The position numbers and the translations under genes were made by a program. From NCBI GenBank assembly GCA_032191485.1, contig JAVDOI010000019.1:11810918-11874917 (forward strand): a stretch of DNA of 64,000 nt, given 5' to 3'. Source of the stretch: Leptoclinus maculatus (Eukaryota > Chordata > Actinopteri > Perciformes > Stichaeidae). Under the pieces are notes generated by a model. That model was given only the letters and a program-made list of their open reading frames with translations. It searched no databases and was not told the origin of the DNA. How positions within the stretch are numbered: position 1 is the first letter of the stretch; every line of letters starts with the position of its first letter. Below, piece by piece: positions 51,609 through 62,254 of the stretch.

Positions 51609-53531
51609 GTTACAGCACGCACACACACATTAGGGACAAGGAGAAGCATGCACGCACACACACACATTAGGGACAAGGAGAAGCATGCACCCACACACAC
51701 ACATTAGGGACAAGGAGAAGCATGCACCCACACACACACATTAGGGACAGGGAGAAGCACGCACGCACACACACACATTAGGGACAAGGAGAAGCATGCA
51801 CGCACACACACATTAGGGACAGGGAGAAGCATGCACGCACACACACACATTAGGGACAGGGAGAAGCATGCACGCACACACACACATTAGGGACAAGGAG
51901 AAGCATGCACCCACACACACATTAGGGACAGGGAGAAGCATGCACGCACACATACATTAGGGACAGGGAGAAGCATGCACACACACACACACATTAGGGA
52001 CAGGGAGAAGCATGCACACACACACACACATTAGGGACAGGGAGAAGCATGCACGCACACACACATTAGGGACAGGGAGAAGCATGCACGCACACATATT
52101 TGCAAAGGGAATAACAGTTGCATGAGAGACATCAAAGAGAGCCAGCAGTGGTTTAAAAAAAGCTTCTATTTGCATAAACTCTCACACTCCCTCTTTATGA
52201 CTGTATTTCTCACACACACACACACAAACACAATTAAAGGCACACTGCTTCTTTAAAGCACACATTCTTGGTAGCACTGTCTATTACGCCCATGTCTATA
52301 ATACATTTTAAACATACTTATATAAGTTTCAAACACTCATAAATATGAATAATGCTTTATGATAATAATCAAAACACATTTTAAAGCATTTTATGAGGAC
52401 TTTTAGGGTCATAGAAAGTGTTGTGCAATTAAAAAAAAAAACTGCTTTCATCAACATATCTCTACAACAATTACACGCAAGCAAGTGAATCTATAACTAT
52501 AACAGACAAACAGACAGACCCCAGTAGGCTACATAAACACTTCTCAAGGACACACACTAACACTTAAGGTTTTAAATAAAAAATCCAATAAAAACAACCA
52601 GCTGTTTCTGCATCTGCCTCTGTTTGGTTCTTAAACACAATTTTCAAGCTAAAGTGACGACGTGTAAAGCTTCTAACCAGCCAGTTAAATCCCACTTTCC
52701 TGGAGAAATGAGACTGTTTGTGTCATACTTTGGCAATCAAGGAGCCCAATCATAAGCCAATTCGGTGTACGTCTGTTGAGGTGGATGCCAGTGAAGTGGA
52801 ATGGATATGAATATAAGATAACCCCCCCTCCTGATATTGCTATCGATTGCTAACGATGCAGGCAGAGGCAGTGATTAGGGCCTGGAGCAAACATGGATTT
52901 ATCGGACTGACCCTTCGTTATTACCCTGCTCTGCCTCCTCTGAGAGCAGCAGATTATCCAGCTCTCCCAGGGAACACCACTTTTTGTGTGGTTTTGAAAA
53001 CCACATGTGCTCGCATGAGTTCGTATCTGCAGCAATTCCCCATGCAGGAAATGAGCTCTCAGAGATAATGTTGGGGGGGGGGGGGGGGGGGCAGCAGCAG
53101 CAGCAGTGTGAGATACAAGATCACAGCTGTGTGATTGTACTTTATGAAGCCTTTGTCTTATTTAGTATTTGACTTGTGTCTGGTGATTATACCCTGGTCC
53201 TGTCATAAACGGAGAGCTCATCTTGTAACAAGAGCTTTATTGTAAACGTGCGAGGGCTTCTGGACATGTTGTGCTTTTGTAGTCATTACAGAAGTATTTG
53301 TAATAATAACGCGCTGTAATGAAATTATGGAGCCTTTTTTAATTAAGCCTCCTCCTCTTTACAAACCAGAGTTAGAGCTGTCGGTGACCAAAGAAAGTTG
53401 AGGAAACTTTTTGCCCTCTCGTCAAAATACTCACCAGTGGAGGAGAAATTGCCCAAAATGGTTTCATGAATGCTCTCATCTTTATTTTCTGTTATGCTCT
53501 GATTGCTCTGACTATGTGGGTCTGCTTGCAG
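51609..53531 (+). other. Intron, 1,923 bp, with minisatellite
   Basis: It starts with the VNTR described separately (51616-52096). It also holds small CA runs near 52213 and a G19 plus (CAG)n run at 53073-53105. No exon was seen. Confidence 0.75.
51616..52096 (+). repeat. Minisatellite, 13 copies of a roughly 37-bp unit
   Basis: Thirteen copies of TTAGGGACARGGAGAAGCAT followed by GCAC(G/C)CACACACACACA can be counted, starting near 51630, 51667, 51704, 51741, 51778, 51813, 51850, 51887, 51922, 51957, 51994, 52031 and 52067. The period varies between 35 and 37 because of CA slippage. Most units carry a GCATGC palindrome and an A/G variant (ACAAGG or ACAGGG). The array starts only about 8 bp after the donor of the preceding exon. 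Confidence 0.97.
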
Positions 53532-53678
53532 GCCATGTGTCAGAAAGAGGACATGGAGGAGCGGATCGTAACTTTGGAGAAGCGCTACCTAAGCGCCCAA
53601 CGAGAGTCCACCTCGGTGCACGACATCAACGACAAACTGGAGAACGAGTTGGCCAACAAGGAGGCGTTCCTCAGACAG
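53532..53678 (+). CDS. ppfia2: ppfia2 exon, AMCQKEDMEE ... EAFLRQ (49 aa)
   Basis: 147 nt, phase 0 at both ends; acceptor cttgcag, donor CAG|gtctgt (C at +3, weaker than consensus). It reads AMCQKEDMEERIVTLEKRYL, then SAQRESTSVHDINDKLENEL, ending ANKEAFLRQ. It matches the conserved coiled-coil core. The mammalian protein has AMAQKED; cysteine at the third position is a difference. Confidence 0.96.
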
Positions 53679-54329
53679 GTCTGTATAGCACAAGGAGTGT
53701 TTGTGTGTGCGTGATCGTCAACCCCCGAGAGATCATCAAGATACTGCTGTTTTTCAGTTTTAGCTTCAAAACGGATCATTTTTGTCACATTGAGGGTCCA
53801 GGTGGCTGCTGAAATGGACCATTCAGAGCTGAAACATGCCAGGCATTTTTTGGGATTCAGAACATAATTGAACGTGGATGTGCAGCTGGCTTGTGTTAGA
53901 TAGATGCTTCCCGTCGGATAACAAAGCCCTTAGAGCTGATCCTCAGAGGTTTCGGCAATGAGAAAACCTCTTGACATTGTGCCAAATAAGGTCAGAGGAA
54001 ATTACCACCGGGGGAAGAGATGCTGATGGTTTTACTTAAATGTTTACTTTGAGCAGATGCACACGGCTGAAAGTCATCTTCATAACTTATGTAACGCTGT
54101 ACAATCTAAATTTATACCAATTTACTCTCCTTTTGATTATTCTTTGCAGCCAATTAGATAAATTGCCCGGCCATAGAAGAGTGAGTGACATGTGCACAGG
54201 CTGATCTCTGGAAGGATAAACCGAACGTCTCACTAATATGAGCAGAAGTAATCCTGAGCGCACACTGACGCCAAGAGACACACAAAGCATCCTTTGGCTT
54301 TGCTGTCAAGAAAGCTGCTCAGACACAAA

Positions 54330-54445
54330 AGCAATTCAAGCTAAGCTAACTGGCTGCTGGCTCTGGCTGCATATTTACAGTACAGACGTTAAGATTGGTA
54401 CCAATCTGCACATCGAACTCTCTGCAAGAAAACACATTAAATGCT
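54330..54445 (+). repeat. Dispersed fish repeat (AAGCTAAGCTAACTGGCTGCTGG type)
   Basis: It reads CAAGCTAAGCTAACTGGCTG, then CATATTTACAGTACAGACG, then GGTACCAATCTGCACATCGAAC and AACTCTCTGCAAGAAA. I recognise this wording as a common teleost interspersed repeat. Confidence 0.65.
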
Positions 54446-55789
54446 GTTGTTGGTCATTCAGAGTCAAGGTTACCCCCTTTTCTGTTTGTACACAACCAAC
54501 CAGGAGCACCAAGTCGACTAAGAGACCACTCTGCAAAATTGATGCATCCAGAAGCGCCCTCGGAACGTACAGAAATAACCTCTAAAGCCTTTGGGTTTAA
54601 GCTCCCGCTACCACACACAGACACACTTCCTCGCTGGCAGTGTAATGAGTTTACTTGTTGTTGTGCCAGAAGTTGAACCCCGGGATCTGGCCGCTGATGT
54701 TTGAAGATGAGTTGTTCAGGGGATGTAGGCTTGGCCATCGCAACAGAAGGGGATGATGGGATGAGAAAAAATTGCGAGCAAAAAATATAAAAAAAAAAAA
54801 AAAAAGATGGAAGGGCATCTAGGGAGGGTGTTGTAAACAAAAACACACTGTCATGCTTCCCCAGTGTCATGTCAGACAGCAGTGGGTGTCGGGTGATCAC
54901 TAAAAATATCACTGACACACACAACGCAGCCCTGCGCCCTCTCCAGTCTAATTATTGCTTATTGAGCTGCCAGGCCCGATGCTTTGGGGAGCAGAGCATC
55001 TGTCGCTGATGGTAAAGGCTGCACAAGACAGCCCCGGAAAAAAAAAGTCTTAAAACTGATCCGAACCCCGAGGAAGGCAAGGAGAGAAGCCTTAACACGC
55101 GACGGGGAAATACAAGTCACTCGGTGACATCCTCACTGAATGCTGGGTTTGATTTGCATCTTTATAATGCATCTGAATGCCTAATCAGGGCAATTACCGG
55201 TATCTGCTGTGTAAAAGTTGCCACTGTCACTGTTGGCTACTCTGACTCTGTTATGGTGCTATTTTGAAGAAGAGTTGAGGCGCGCTGCCAAAGCCTACTA
55301 AAGATATCTGTGATTCTATTTTCTACCAGGCGATGATGCTCTACTGACATCAAAATGATTCACATTCACAGGCAGGTTTTTATTATTATTATTATTATAT
55401 GCCAGAACAGGGAAGAAAACAAATCCTGTGAACTGCCCAAATGTATGTCCTCTGCACGTCCCTGTGGACAAAAGCCGTAGTATTTCCCAGCACCAGAGTC
55501 CCTTTAGAAAACCTCTCCTTTTACTGCAGCGGGGTCTGACAGACTGTCCCGCTCAGTCCTGGTTCTGGTTCTTCCGTGCCTCCCTTCCCTCTAGCGGGTC
55601 AAACAATACGGGCTGGGTCTCCAGCAGCGTGGTGTCGGTGTTGGCTCCCAGCGGGGCAAGGCAAAGCAGAATAACTATATAGAAAGAGCCAATCCTCTCT
55701 CTGATGGTCTCGTTTACTTCAATATAGGAGTTCCTCACAGAATGCAATATTTCCTAAATCTTCTGCATGACTACCTGCTAATATCCTTG

Positions 55790-55790
<1 letters not shown>

Positions 55791-55826
<36 letters not shown>
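55791..55826 (+). repeat. (TG)18 abutting a 3' splice site
   Basis: Eighteen TG units end 5 bases before the exon that starts at 55832 (TG)18-CACAG|ATG. There is no conventional polypyrimidine tract between the repeat and the AG. In CFTR exon 9, a TG repeat near the acceptor is known to change exon inclusion through TDP-43 binding, so length variation here might matter. Confidence 0.95.
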
Positions 55827-55827
<1 letters not shown>

Positions 55828-55831
55828 ACAG

Positions 55832-55966
55832 ATGGAGGAGAAGAACAGGCAGCTACAGGAGAGGCTGGAGCTTGCAGAGCAGAAGCTCCAGCAGACCATG
55901 AGGAAAGCGGAGACGCTGCCGGAGGTAGAGGCTGAACTGGCCCAGAGGATAGCAGCCCTCACCAAG
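55832..55966 (+). CDS. ppfia2: ppfia2 exon, MEEKNRQLQE ... RIAALTK (45 aa)
   Basis: 135 nt, phase 0 at both ends; acceptor cacag after a TG repeat, donor AAG|gtagga. It reads MEEKNRQLQERLELAEQKLQ, then QTMRKAETLPEVEAELAQRI and AALTK, essentially identical to mammalian alpha-2. The upstream (TG)18 and downstream CA tracts (55975-55989 and 55994-56006) are complementary across the exon. Confidence 0.97.
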
Positions 55967-56116
55967 GTAGGAACGCACACACACACACGCATCAACACAC
56001 ACACACTGTTGACACATTCCCACAGATGCCCTCGTCTCTACATTTGTTTCTATACCTGTGTGTAAGTGTGCACGACGTTTCAACATGTCCCTCTCCTCTC
56101 TCACTCGGCCACGTAG

Positions 56117-56203
56117 TCTGACTCCAGCTCCTCTTCATCCCCCGATGATTATCACTTTGTTATGGAAGCTAAACTCCAAGACATGAACTCCATTCTTAGG
56201 AAG
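56117..56203 (+). CDS. ppfia2: Candidate cassette exon (29 aa), serine-rich insert
   Basis: 87 nt, open in phase 0 and compatible with both neighbours (AALTK and AEERHG). The acceptor is a pyrimidine-rich tract ending acgtag; the donor is AAG|gtagtc. It encodes SDSSSSSSPDD followed by YHFVMEAKLQDMNSILRK. The serine run, acidic pair and helical, heptad-like tail look like protein rather than random intron. It lies inside a 688-bp intron and is not part of the standard liprin-alpha-2 sequence I know, so it is best read as an alternative exon that inserts a phosphorylatable break into the coiled coil. Chance remains possible. Confidence 0.6.
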
Positions 56204-56654
56204 GTAGTCCCACAGGCCATAACAGCTACCGCCAGTTCCTGTAGAGAGCAGATTTCATTCATTTATCTTATTGGTGTTTTGTGGCGAGCGTGTTTACTGG
56301 GATTCTGCTCTGGCTGTTCTGCCACCATAGGACAGCTGCATGGCACTTCTGGCTGGAGCTCATACTTGGCAGTGCTGGAGGAGCTCTCTTCCTCTTTCAT
56401 CCTCTCCTTTGGTGGCCTCGTTCTCCATCCCTCTCCTTGTCACTCTTCTGTTCTGTTTCAACCGGCTCTCTCTCTCTCTCTCTCTCTCCCGTTATGCTTT
56501 AAAGCAATAGACATCCCATCTTTGATTTTGGGGTAGAGGCTTTGGCTTGTGTCGTCGCCACTGCTTTTTCTTTGTTTGCCCTTCAAGGCTGTCAAACGCG
56601 CAGATCATCGCGCTCCCTTCTTTTTGTCCTGTCAATGCTGTGTTCCATCTGTAG
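56204..56654 (+). other. Intron segment after cassette exon
   Basis: Contains a (TC)n run at about 56466-56488. No other exon was seen. The acceptor is tccatctgtag. Confidence 0.7.
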
Positions 56655-56738
56655 GCGGAGGAGCGTCACGGGAGCATTGAGGAGCGAATGAGGCACTTGG
56701 AATGCCAGCTGGAGGAGAAGAACCAGGAGCTGCTACGG
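56655..56738 (+). CDS. ppfia2: ppfia2 exon, AEERHGSIEE ... EKNQELLR (28 aa)
   Basis: 84 nt, phase 0 at both ends; acceptor ctgtag, donor CGG|gtgagt. It reads AEERHGSIEERMRHLECQLE and EKNQELLR, matching alpha-2 (AEERHGNIEERMRHLE in mammals). It is continuous coiled coil. Confidence 0.96.
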
Positions 56739-57481
56739 GTGAGTCACCGCAGAGGCGTCGTGCCAGGCAACGCTAGCCAGGCGGCCACTCCTGCAAGAGC
56801 ATGACAGCTTGAGGCGGACCGATGACACATTGTCTGATTTATCAGCGCTGACACTTGTACCAAATCAATGTTTCACACACTACGGTGATAGAATGATTTG
56901 TAAAATGCTCAAAAATTATGTAACGATGTACAACTTATTATAGATCGCATTAGCATCTTCGAGTAGATACCAAGTTTGGCAGAGAGAAGTGTATGAAATA
57001 TAATTGCAATCTCAGGAAGTAGGTTTTTCCTGCCAGATATGCACGTCTAGCAGGATATTAACCTGATTTGAACCTTGAATTGGTAAAGTTAGATATCATC
57101 ATTTATTGTTGTTCACATCGAGATGCAGTCGAGAACATCTTGTTGGAATTTAGGGATTTCACCAGGTACAAAACTTGCTAAAACGACAGAAATTACCAGC
57201 TTTATGCTTAAACAACACATCTAATTGCAAAATCCACCCCAAGACGAGACATTCCTTGCTTCCTTAGTACCGTCCCTTTAAACCAGATATGACCAGATAT
57301 GAGAGTGGAATTATTTGCAGGCGGTCACAAGTAAACATTGCTTGGCTTTCAGGGGTCACAAGGCAAAACAGTTGGAACCACAGCCTTAAACTAACCAGTA
57401 GTTCTTTCTGCAAATATTTTGAAAGGCTGTAGAAATAACTTTGAATTTTAACTCTTGAATTGTGTACTTCAATCCCTCCAG
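56739..57481 (+). other. Intron, 743 bp
   Basis: AT-rich, with no exon and no strong repeat seen. The acceptor is caatccctccag. Confidence 0.75.
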
Positions 57482-57613
57482 GCTCGACAGAGGGAAAAGA
57501 TGAACGAGGAGCACAACAAGCGACTCTCGGACACGGTGGACAGACTCCTCACAGAGTCCAACGAGCGTCTTCAGCTCCACCTGAAGGAGAGGATGGCGGC
57601 TCTAGAAGAGAAG
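57482..57613 (+). CDS. ppfia2: ppfia2 exon, ARQREKMNEE ... RMAALEEK (44 aa)
   Basis: 132 nt, phase 0 at both ends; donor AAG|gtaaaa. It reads ARQREKMNEEHNKRLSDTVD, then RLLTESNERLQLHLKERMAA and LEEK. DRLLTESNERLQ is the alpha-2 form (alpha-1 and alpha-3 have DKLLSESNERLQ). Confidence 0.97.
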
Positions 57614-57711
57614 GTAAAAGCTGGCTGTCGACATCACTTCTGTCCAATGAATGTCAGGAGGAGGTGGATTTTCTCACCTCTTGACTTTTTTTTTTCCTCT
57701 TCTCTTTGCAG

Positions 57712-57774
57712 AATTTGTTAATCCAAGACTCTGAAGGTTACAGAAAACAGTACGAAGATTCAATCCATGAAAAA
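57712..57774 (+). CDS. ppfia2: ppfia2 exon, NLLIQDSEGY ... SIHEK (21 aa)
   Basis: 63 nt, phase 0 at both ends; long pyrimidine tract before ttgcag, donor AAA|gtaggt. It reads NLLIQDSEGYRKQYEDSIHE plus K and aligns with NVLIQESETFRKNLEES in mammalian alpha-2. The preceding intron is only 98 bp. Confidence 0.94.
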
Positions 57775-58146
57775 GTAGGTTGCAGAGATCAGTAAATGAT
57801 GACCACGTCTTTTTCTTTAGTCTCCTACATTTTACATGAGGTTGCTTTAACACGTGCATTTTAATAGAAAAATAATGAGGTTAGTTTTGGGCAATGTTTT
57901 CATTTTTTATAAAACTCTGCAGTTGAATAATCCTAAACTACCCGCATGGGGAATGATAGTGGGATGAATTTAACAAGTGTGGAAAGCACGGGAAAGTGTC
58001 ACGATGTTAGATAGTAAACAGCAATATGATGATAATCAGCCCCGATGGCTCTCAGCCGCGTCGCTCCACAGTGTTGACATGCACCAATATGACCACTGTA
58101 CGATTCACGGTCCTGTAATGACATCTTGTCGAATTGTTTCGTCCAG
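57775..58146 (+). other. Intron, 372 bp
   Basis: A short GT-AG intron. No repeat or extra exon was seen. Confidence 0.75.
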
Positions 58147-58238
58147 ACACATCTGGCAGATGAGATCGACAAACTGAGATCAGAGCTGGACCAATTCAGA
58201 TTGAGGGCAGGCTCCCTCACAGATCCCACCATGTCACG
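58147..58238 (+). CDS. ppfia2: ppfia2 exon, THLADEIDKL ... LTDPTMS (30 aa + 2 nt)
   Basis: 92 nt, starting in phase 0 and ending in a split arginine codon (CG|gtacga). It reads THLADEIDKLRSELDQFRLR, then AGSLTDPTMS, parallel to the mammalian LAEEIEKLRSELDQLKMRTG. It is the end of a long coiled coil before the linker. A (TG)n/G-run tract begins about 10 bp after the donor. Confidence 0.94.
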
Positions 58239-59597
58239 GTACGATGGCTGTGTGTGTGTGTGGGGGGGGGTGTGGGTGTGTGTGTGTATTAAGGTTTGTC
58301 TTTATGAGTTTTTTGCTGGCCTGTAATATTTTAACACTGAAGCCATATATGACTTAAGAACACTGGACCCTGAAACTCGCCACTGAACTTTGAACTTTTG
58401 AAATCCCCCCTCATGGGTCATATCCCCCTCACGGGTCATATATACAACTCCAAACACTTGAAATAATGGGTCCTTGATTGACAAAAACTGACTACTCATT
58501 TCTAGCCGATGAATTTGCCAGCTGAAATGTAGCTAGTTACTTAATCTAACATTAGCTCCTTGATGAAAACACATTCTCCATTTGAAAAGCAGAATATTTT
58601 GTGAAAGGGAACTTAAATATACACTTCATGGCTACATACATTAGCATCTGCTGCACTTATTTACTGCCACGGGACAATCTGCAATACATTATGCATGATT
58701 TAGCCATTCAATTGACAACCAATCTTTACAAAGAAATAGCCACAGTCTGGTGCTTCTAAGATATGGGTCCAAACAAAAGTTGGATTCAGTTCACTGTAGT
58801 TCGGGAGCACACAGACAATTCAGTAACTGCATGATACCGACATTCGTCAGTATTTGGACTCCCAGAGTCGAGAAGTAGACTCAAGAAAAAGAAGACGTTA
58901 TGTTTTATAGATTCTTCGCATAGCTATAATCAAGGAAGCGTCTCCATTACTTTGTTATCGGATGACATTGACTGGTTAAGATCCAGTAGAAATTTGATAA
59001 AAGTATAACCGATCTAACCAACGTTTGTGTATCTAACAGGACGCACATAAAATGCTGGAAAGCAGATATACTCTCTCCAGTAGCAGTCCTGTTATTTTAT
59101 CTGTCACCGATGAAACAATTTGCTCTGCACTATTCTTAGAAACACTAGTACCACTGAACTCTCCATATCTATTCTTGGATGTTTTCTGGCTTCCTTTTCA
59201 TGCTGCATGAAGTTCTAATATTACAGTTCTGATGTGTTGACTGTAGCAGCCTTAATCTCCTCCATAGACAAACAATTTGCAGCCATAGAGGCATGCATAA
59301 TGAACGCTGGTCCGTCAAGAAGTACACTTAACACCACATCATTGTGACTATTAGGTACGCTTGAGGTACCCAAACACAAGATTTGATTGGTTTACTCTCT
59401 GCATTCTTGTCAACTTTACCATATCATTTTTGTTGTGTCCCATCTGTATCAATATGGAGTCGATATTGAATGCACATAGAAGGATTCACAAATGTATTTC
59501 CTGATGCACATGTAAATGCCTGTCCACATAAATATGTCCAATGCACACACAAAGTATATAACTGCAAAACAAATCCACAAATAAAATATATGGTTCT

Positions 59598-60170
59598 CAA
59601 ATGTATTTCTTATGCACACACACACATATCTCTTGTTTTAAATAAATGTAATAGAAATCCATTAATACTTTTAAAAGTATTAATTAGTATTAGTACAAAA
59701 ACATTTGGGATGTTGTTAGATTCATACAATTATTGTTGAACAGGGAATTATTCGTAGCCAATCAGATGTCTCCGTTCGTTTCAGCCAATCACGTAAGCGT
59801 AGATGCGACAGTGTAATTATCTACGATTTAATGCAATCACCTGTAACGTTAATCATAAACCCGCGGGTACTATGAACACAACATATCGTCTAGCAGTGTG
59901 AGTAATAACTGTCTTGGCGTCAATGATTAAATATGTTTCAGTTATGAATGCTTGCTATGTTAGCGATGTGGCATTTAACACTAGTAGCTAACAAGTTAAC
60001 TTAGCTATATAATGCTAATAGACAACCTAGGATCGTTAGCTACCTTAGCTGTTAGCTAACATCAGTAAGTTAACTCACTTGCTAATAGCTCACCTGTTTT
60101 AATACATGCAATAAGATAAGTTGCTAGCAAACCATGTAAATAAATAGCTAGCTAGCTAGCTTGCGAGATT
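59598..60170 (+). mobile_element. Left arm of a large inverted-repeat element
   Basis: The core at 59941-60040 is the reverse complement of 62390-62491 with about 90-95% identity by eye (shared text: GTTATGAATGCTTGCTATGT and TAGCTAACAAGTTAACTTAG). Weaker matches extend inward (60098-60130 with about 62305-62338) and outward (59598-59640 with about 62540-62580), interrupted by indels. No transposase frame was seen. It is probably a non-autonomous DNA transposon or foldback element, or two inverted copies of one MITE. Confidence 0.7.
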
Positions 60171-60217
60171 GTAGTGCTCACATTGACCACATGGTTGTGA
60201 TGATTCGCTGTATACAA

Positions 60218-60430
60218 CAGTGGCGGGCCGTGCATTTTATGCCTGGGCCTTCTACAGTTGAACAGCTACGGTGCAGATACATGAATCCGTGCATGACGGG
60301 ACGCTGCGGACAATGCATAGTCAAATCAACGTAACGTAACGATGGCCTGCCTCGGACGGCGCTAGCTGCTATTGGCCTATCTTGAACGATTCCGTCGTGA
60401 CGCACTTTCTTCGGCGATCGCCATCCAAGT
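60218..60430. mobile_element. Possible nested DNA-transposon fragment (CAGTGGCGGGCCGTGCAT end)
   Basis: The text CAGTGGCGGGCCGTGCATTT at 60218 resembles 5' termini of some fish DNA transposons that start CAGTGGCGG. The sequence is also more GC- and CpG-rich than its surroundings. No matching inverted end was found, so it may be truncated. The family is not assigned. Confidence 0.35.
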
Positions 60431-60752
60431 GTAAATAATATTAATTCATACATATCAAAGAATCTACGTGTCAAATTTCATGAATATATATATATGGACG
60501 TTTACATGTCTAAATACTATAGGAAAGTGACTTTGATGGGAGAAAGCAGAAAGAACACTCGGCGACGCTCGGGCGACGGTGGAGTTGTTGAAGCATGATA
60601 TCTTATTGTGAAGGACAGAACTACGTTCCCGGATGTTTGGACGGATTAGGCCAATAGCGGCGCGCGGCTAATTCACCGGCGTTAGCGTCCTTTGAACGAC
60701 TCTGGTAAAGGCAAAGCTAACTTTAATAATTACAAGAAGCTGGCCGGCGTTT

Positions 60753-60774
60753 TCAAAAGCCGGCCGGCTTTTGA
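60753..60774. repeat. Perfect 22-bp palindrome
   Basis: The half-site TCAAAAGCCGG is followed immediately by its exact reverse complement CCGGCTTTTGA, with no spacer. A partial GGCCGGC copy lies just upstream at about 60742-60748. It could be a dimeric protein-binding site or a cruciform, and it sits inside the inverted-arm element. Confidence 0.95.
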
Positions 60775-60920
60775 GCATAATATGTAGCTAGCTAAGTTAG
60801 TATGTTTGCAGTTAGCATCAAGCTACTTTTGTATTTATCCCCAGGGGGAAATTTGTTTGTAGCAGCAGCAAGTTACAGAGTAGAATAAAATATGAAGTAT
60901 GGAAATGCACAATATAAAAA

Positions 60921-61776
60921 GTAACTTTTTTAGTTACTTTGGAAAAAAAAGTAACTTTTTTAGTTACTTTGGAAAAAAAGTAACTTTTTTAGTTACTTTG
61001 GAAAAAAAGTAACTTTTTTAGTTACTTTGGAAAAAAAGTTACTTTTTTAGTTACTTTGGAAAAAAAGTAACTTTTTTAGTTACTCTGGGAAAAAAGTTAC
61101 TTTTTTAGTTACTTTGGAAAAAAAGTTACTTTTTTAGTTACTCTGGGAAAAAAGTTACTTTTTTAGTTACTCTGGAAAAAAAGTTACTTTTTTAGTTACT
61201 CTGGGAAAAAAGTTACTTTTTTAGTTACTCTGGGAAAAAAGTTACTTTTTTAGTTACTCTGGGAAAAAAGTTACTTTTTTAGTTACTCTGGAAAAAAAGT
61301 TACTTTTTTAGTTACTTTGGGAAAAAAGTTACTTTAGTTACTTTGGAAAAAAAGTTACTTTTTTAGTTACTCTGGGAAAAAAAGTTACTTTTTTAGTTAC
61401 TTTGGAAAAAAAGTTACTTTTTTAGTTACTCTGGGAAAAAAGTTACTTTTTTAGTTACTTTGGAAAAAAAGTTACTTTTTTAGTTACTCTGGGAAAAAAG
61501 TTACTTTTTTAGTTACTTTGGGAAAAAAGTTACTTTTTTAGTTACTCTGGGAAAAAAGTTACTTTTTTAGTTACTTTGGGAAAAAAGTTACTTTTTTAGT
61601 TACTTTGGGAAAAAAGTTACTTTTTTAGTTACTTTGGGAAAAAAGTTACTTTTTTAGTTACTTTGGGAAAAAAGTTACTTTTTTAGTTACTTTGGGAAAA
61701 AAGTTACTTTTTTAGTTACTTTGGGAAAAAAGTTACTTTTTTAGTTACTTTGGGAAAAAAGTTACTTTTTTAGTAC
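60921..61776 (+). repeat. Minisatellite, about 29 copies of a 29-bp unit
   Basis: The unit is GTTACTTTTTTAGTTAC followed by TTTGGGAAAAAA. Units 1-4 and 6 start GTAAC, not GTTAC, which makes AAAGTAACT-TTTTT-AGTTACTTT, a 9-bp-stem inverted repeat; the remaining units have lost it. Middle units alternate CTCTGGG and CTTTGGA; the last units are uniform CTTTGGG. One unit (about 61329) has a short internal deletion. Confidence 0.97.
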
Positions 61777-62254
61777 AAAATAAATATGTAGCCCATGTTT
61801 ACTCACACATTTTTAAGTACCTGTACTTTATGATTTACATTTTGAGGGTTAGGAAAGCCTACAACAGTACGTGTATAAGCACGGGTTCTTAAAATGACCC
61901 CCACCACAGAGAGCTGCAACTGTAAAAAGCTGGTTTACAGTTAAATGGCAATTCATCTCTAAAAAAATATAAATTTATAGTAGTCTATATCTTGCTCATA
62001 AAACGTCTGAATGCAGGACTTGTAATAGGCTATTTTTACACTGTGGTACTGCTGCTTATAGCTAAATATCTGACCACTTCTTCCACCACTATGAACTACA
62101 CTACCCAGCAGCTTATAGCGTTAAAGCAGTTAGCTCCCACTCAACAAGCTAGCTACAACATCAAATACAGCTTTAAACGATGTACATATGTAATAATGAT
62201 TAGATGATATCATCTTGATGGCTTAACATTCACGTGGTCTATCCGGCTGTATAA

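Larger units (their letters stand above)
53679..55831 (+). other. Intron, 2,153 bp
   Basis: It contains a dispersed repeat at about 54330-54445, an A run near 54789-54805, (ATT)n at about 55380-55398, and (TG)18 immediately before the acceptor. No exon was seen. Confidence 0.7.

Noticed and set aside
51630..52096. TTAGGG hexamers suggesting interstitial telomeric repeat
   Set aside because: The hexamer occurs once per roughly 37-bp unit and is not in tandem, so this is a minisatellite with a chance TTAGGG.
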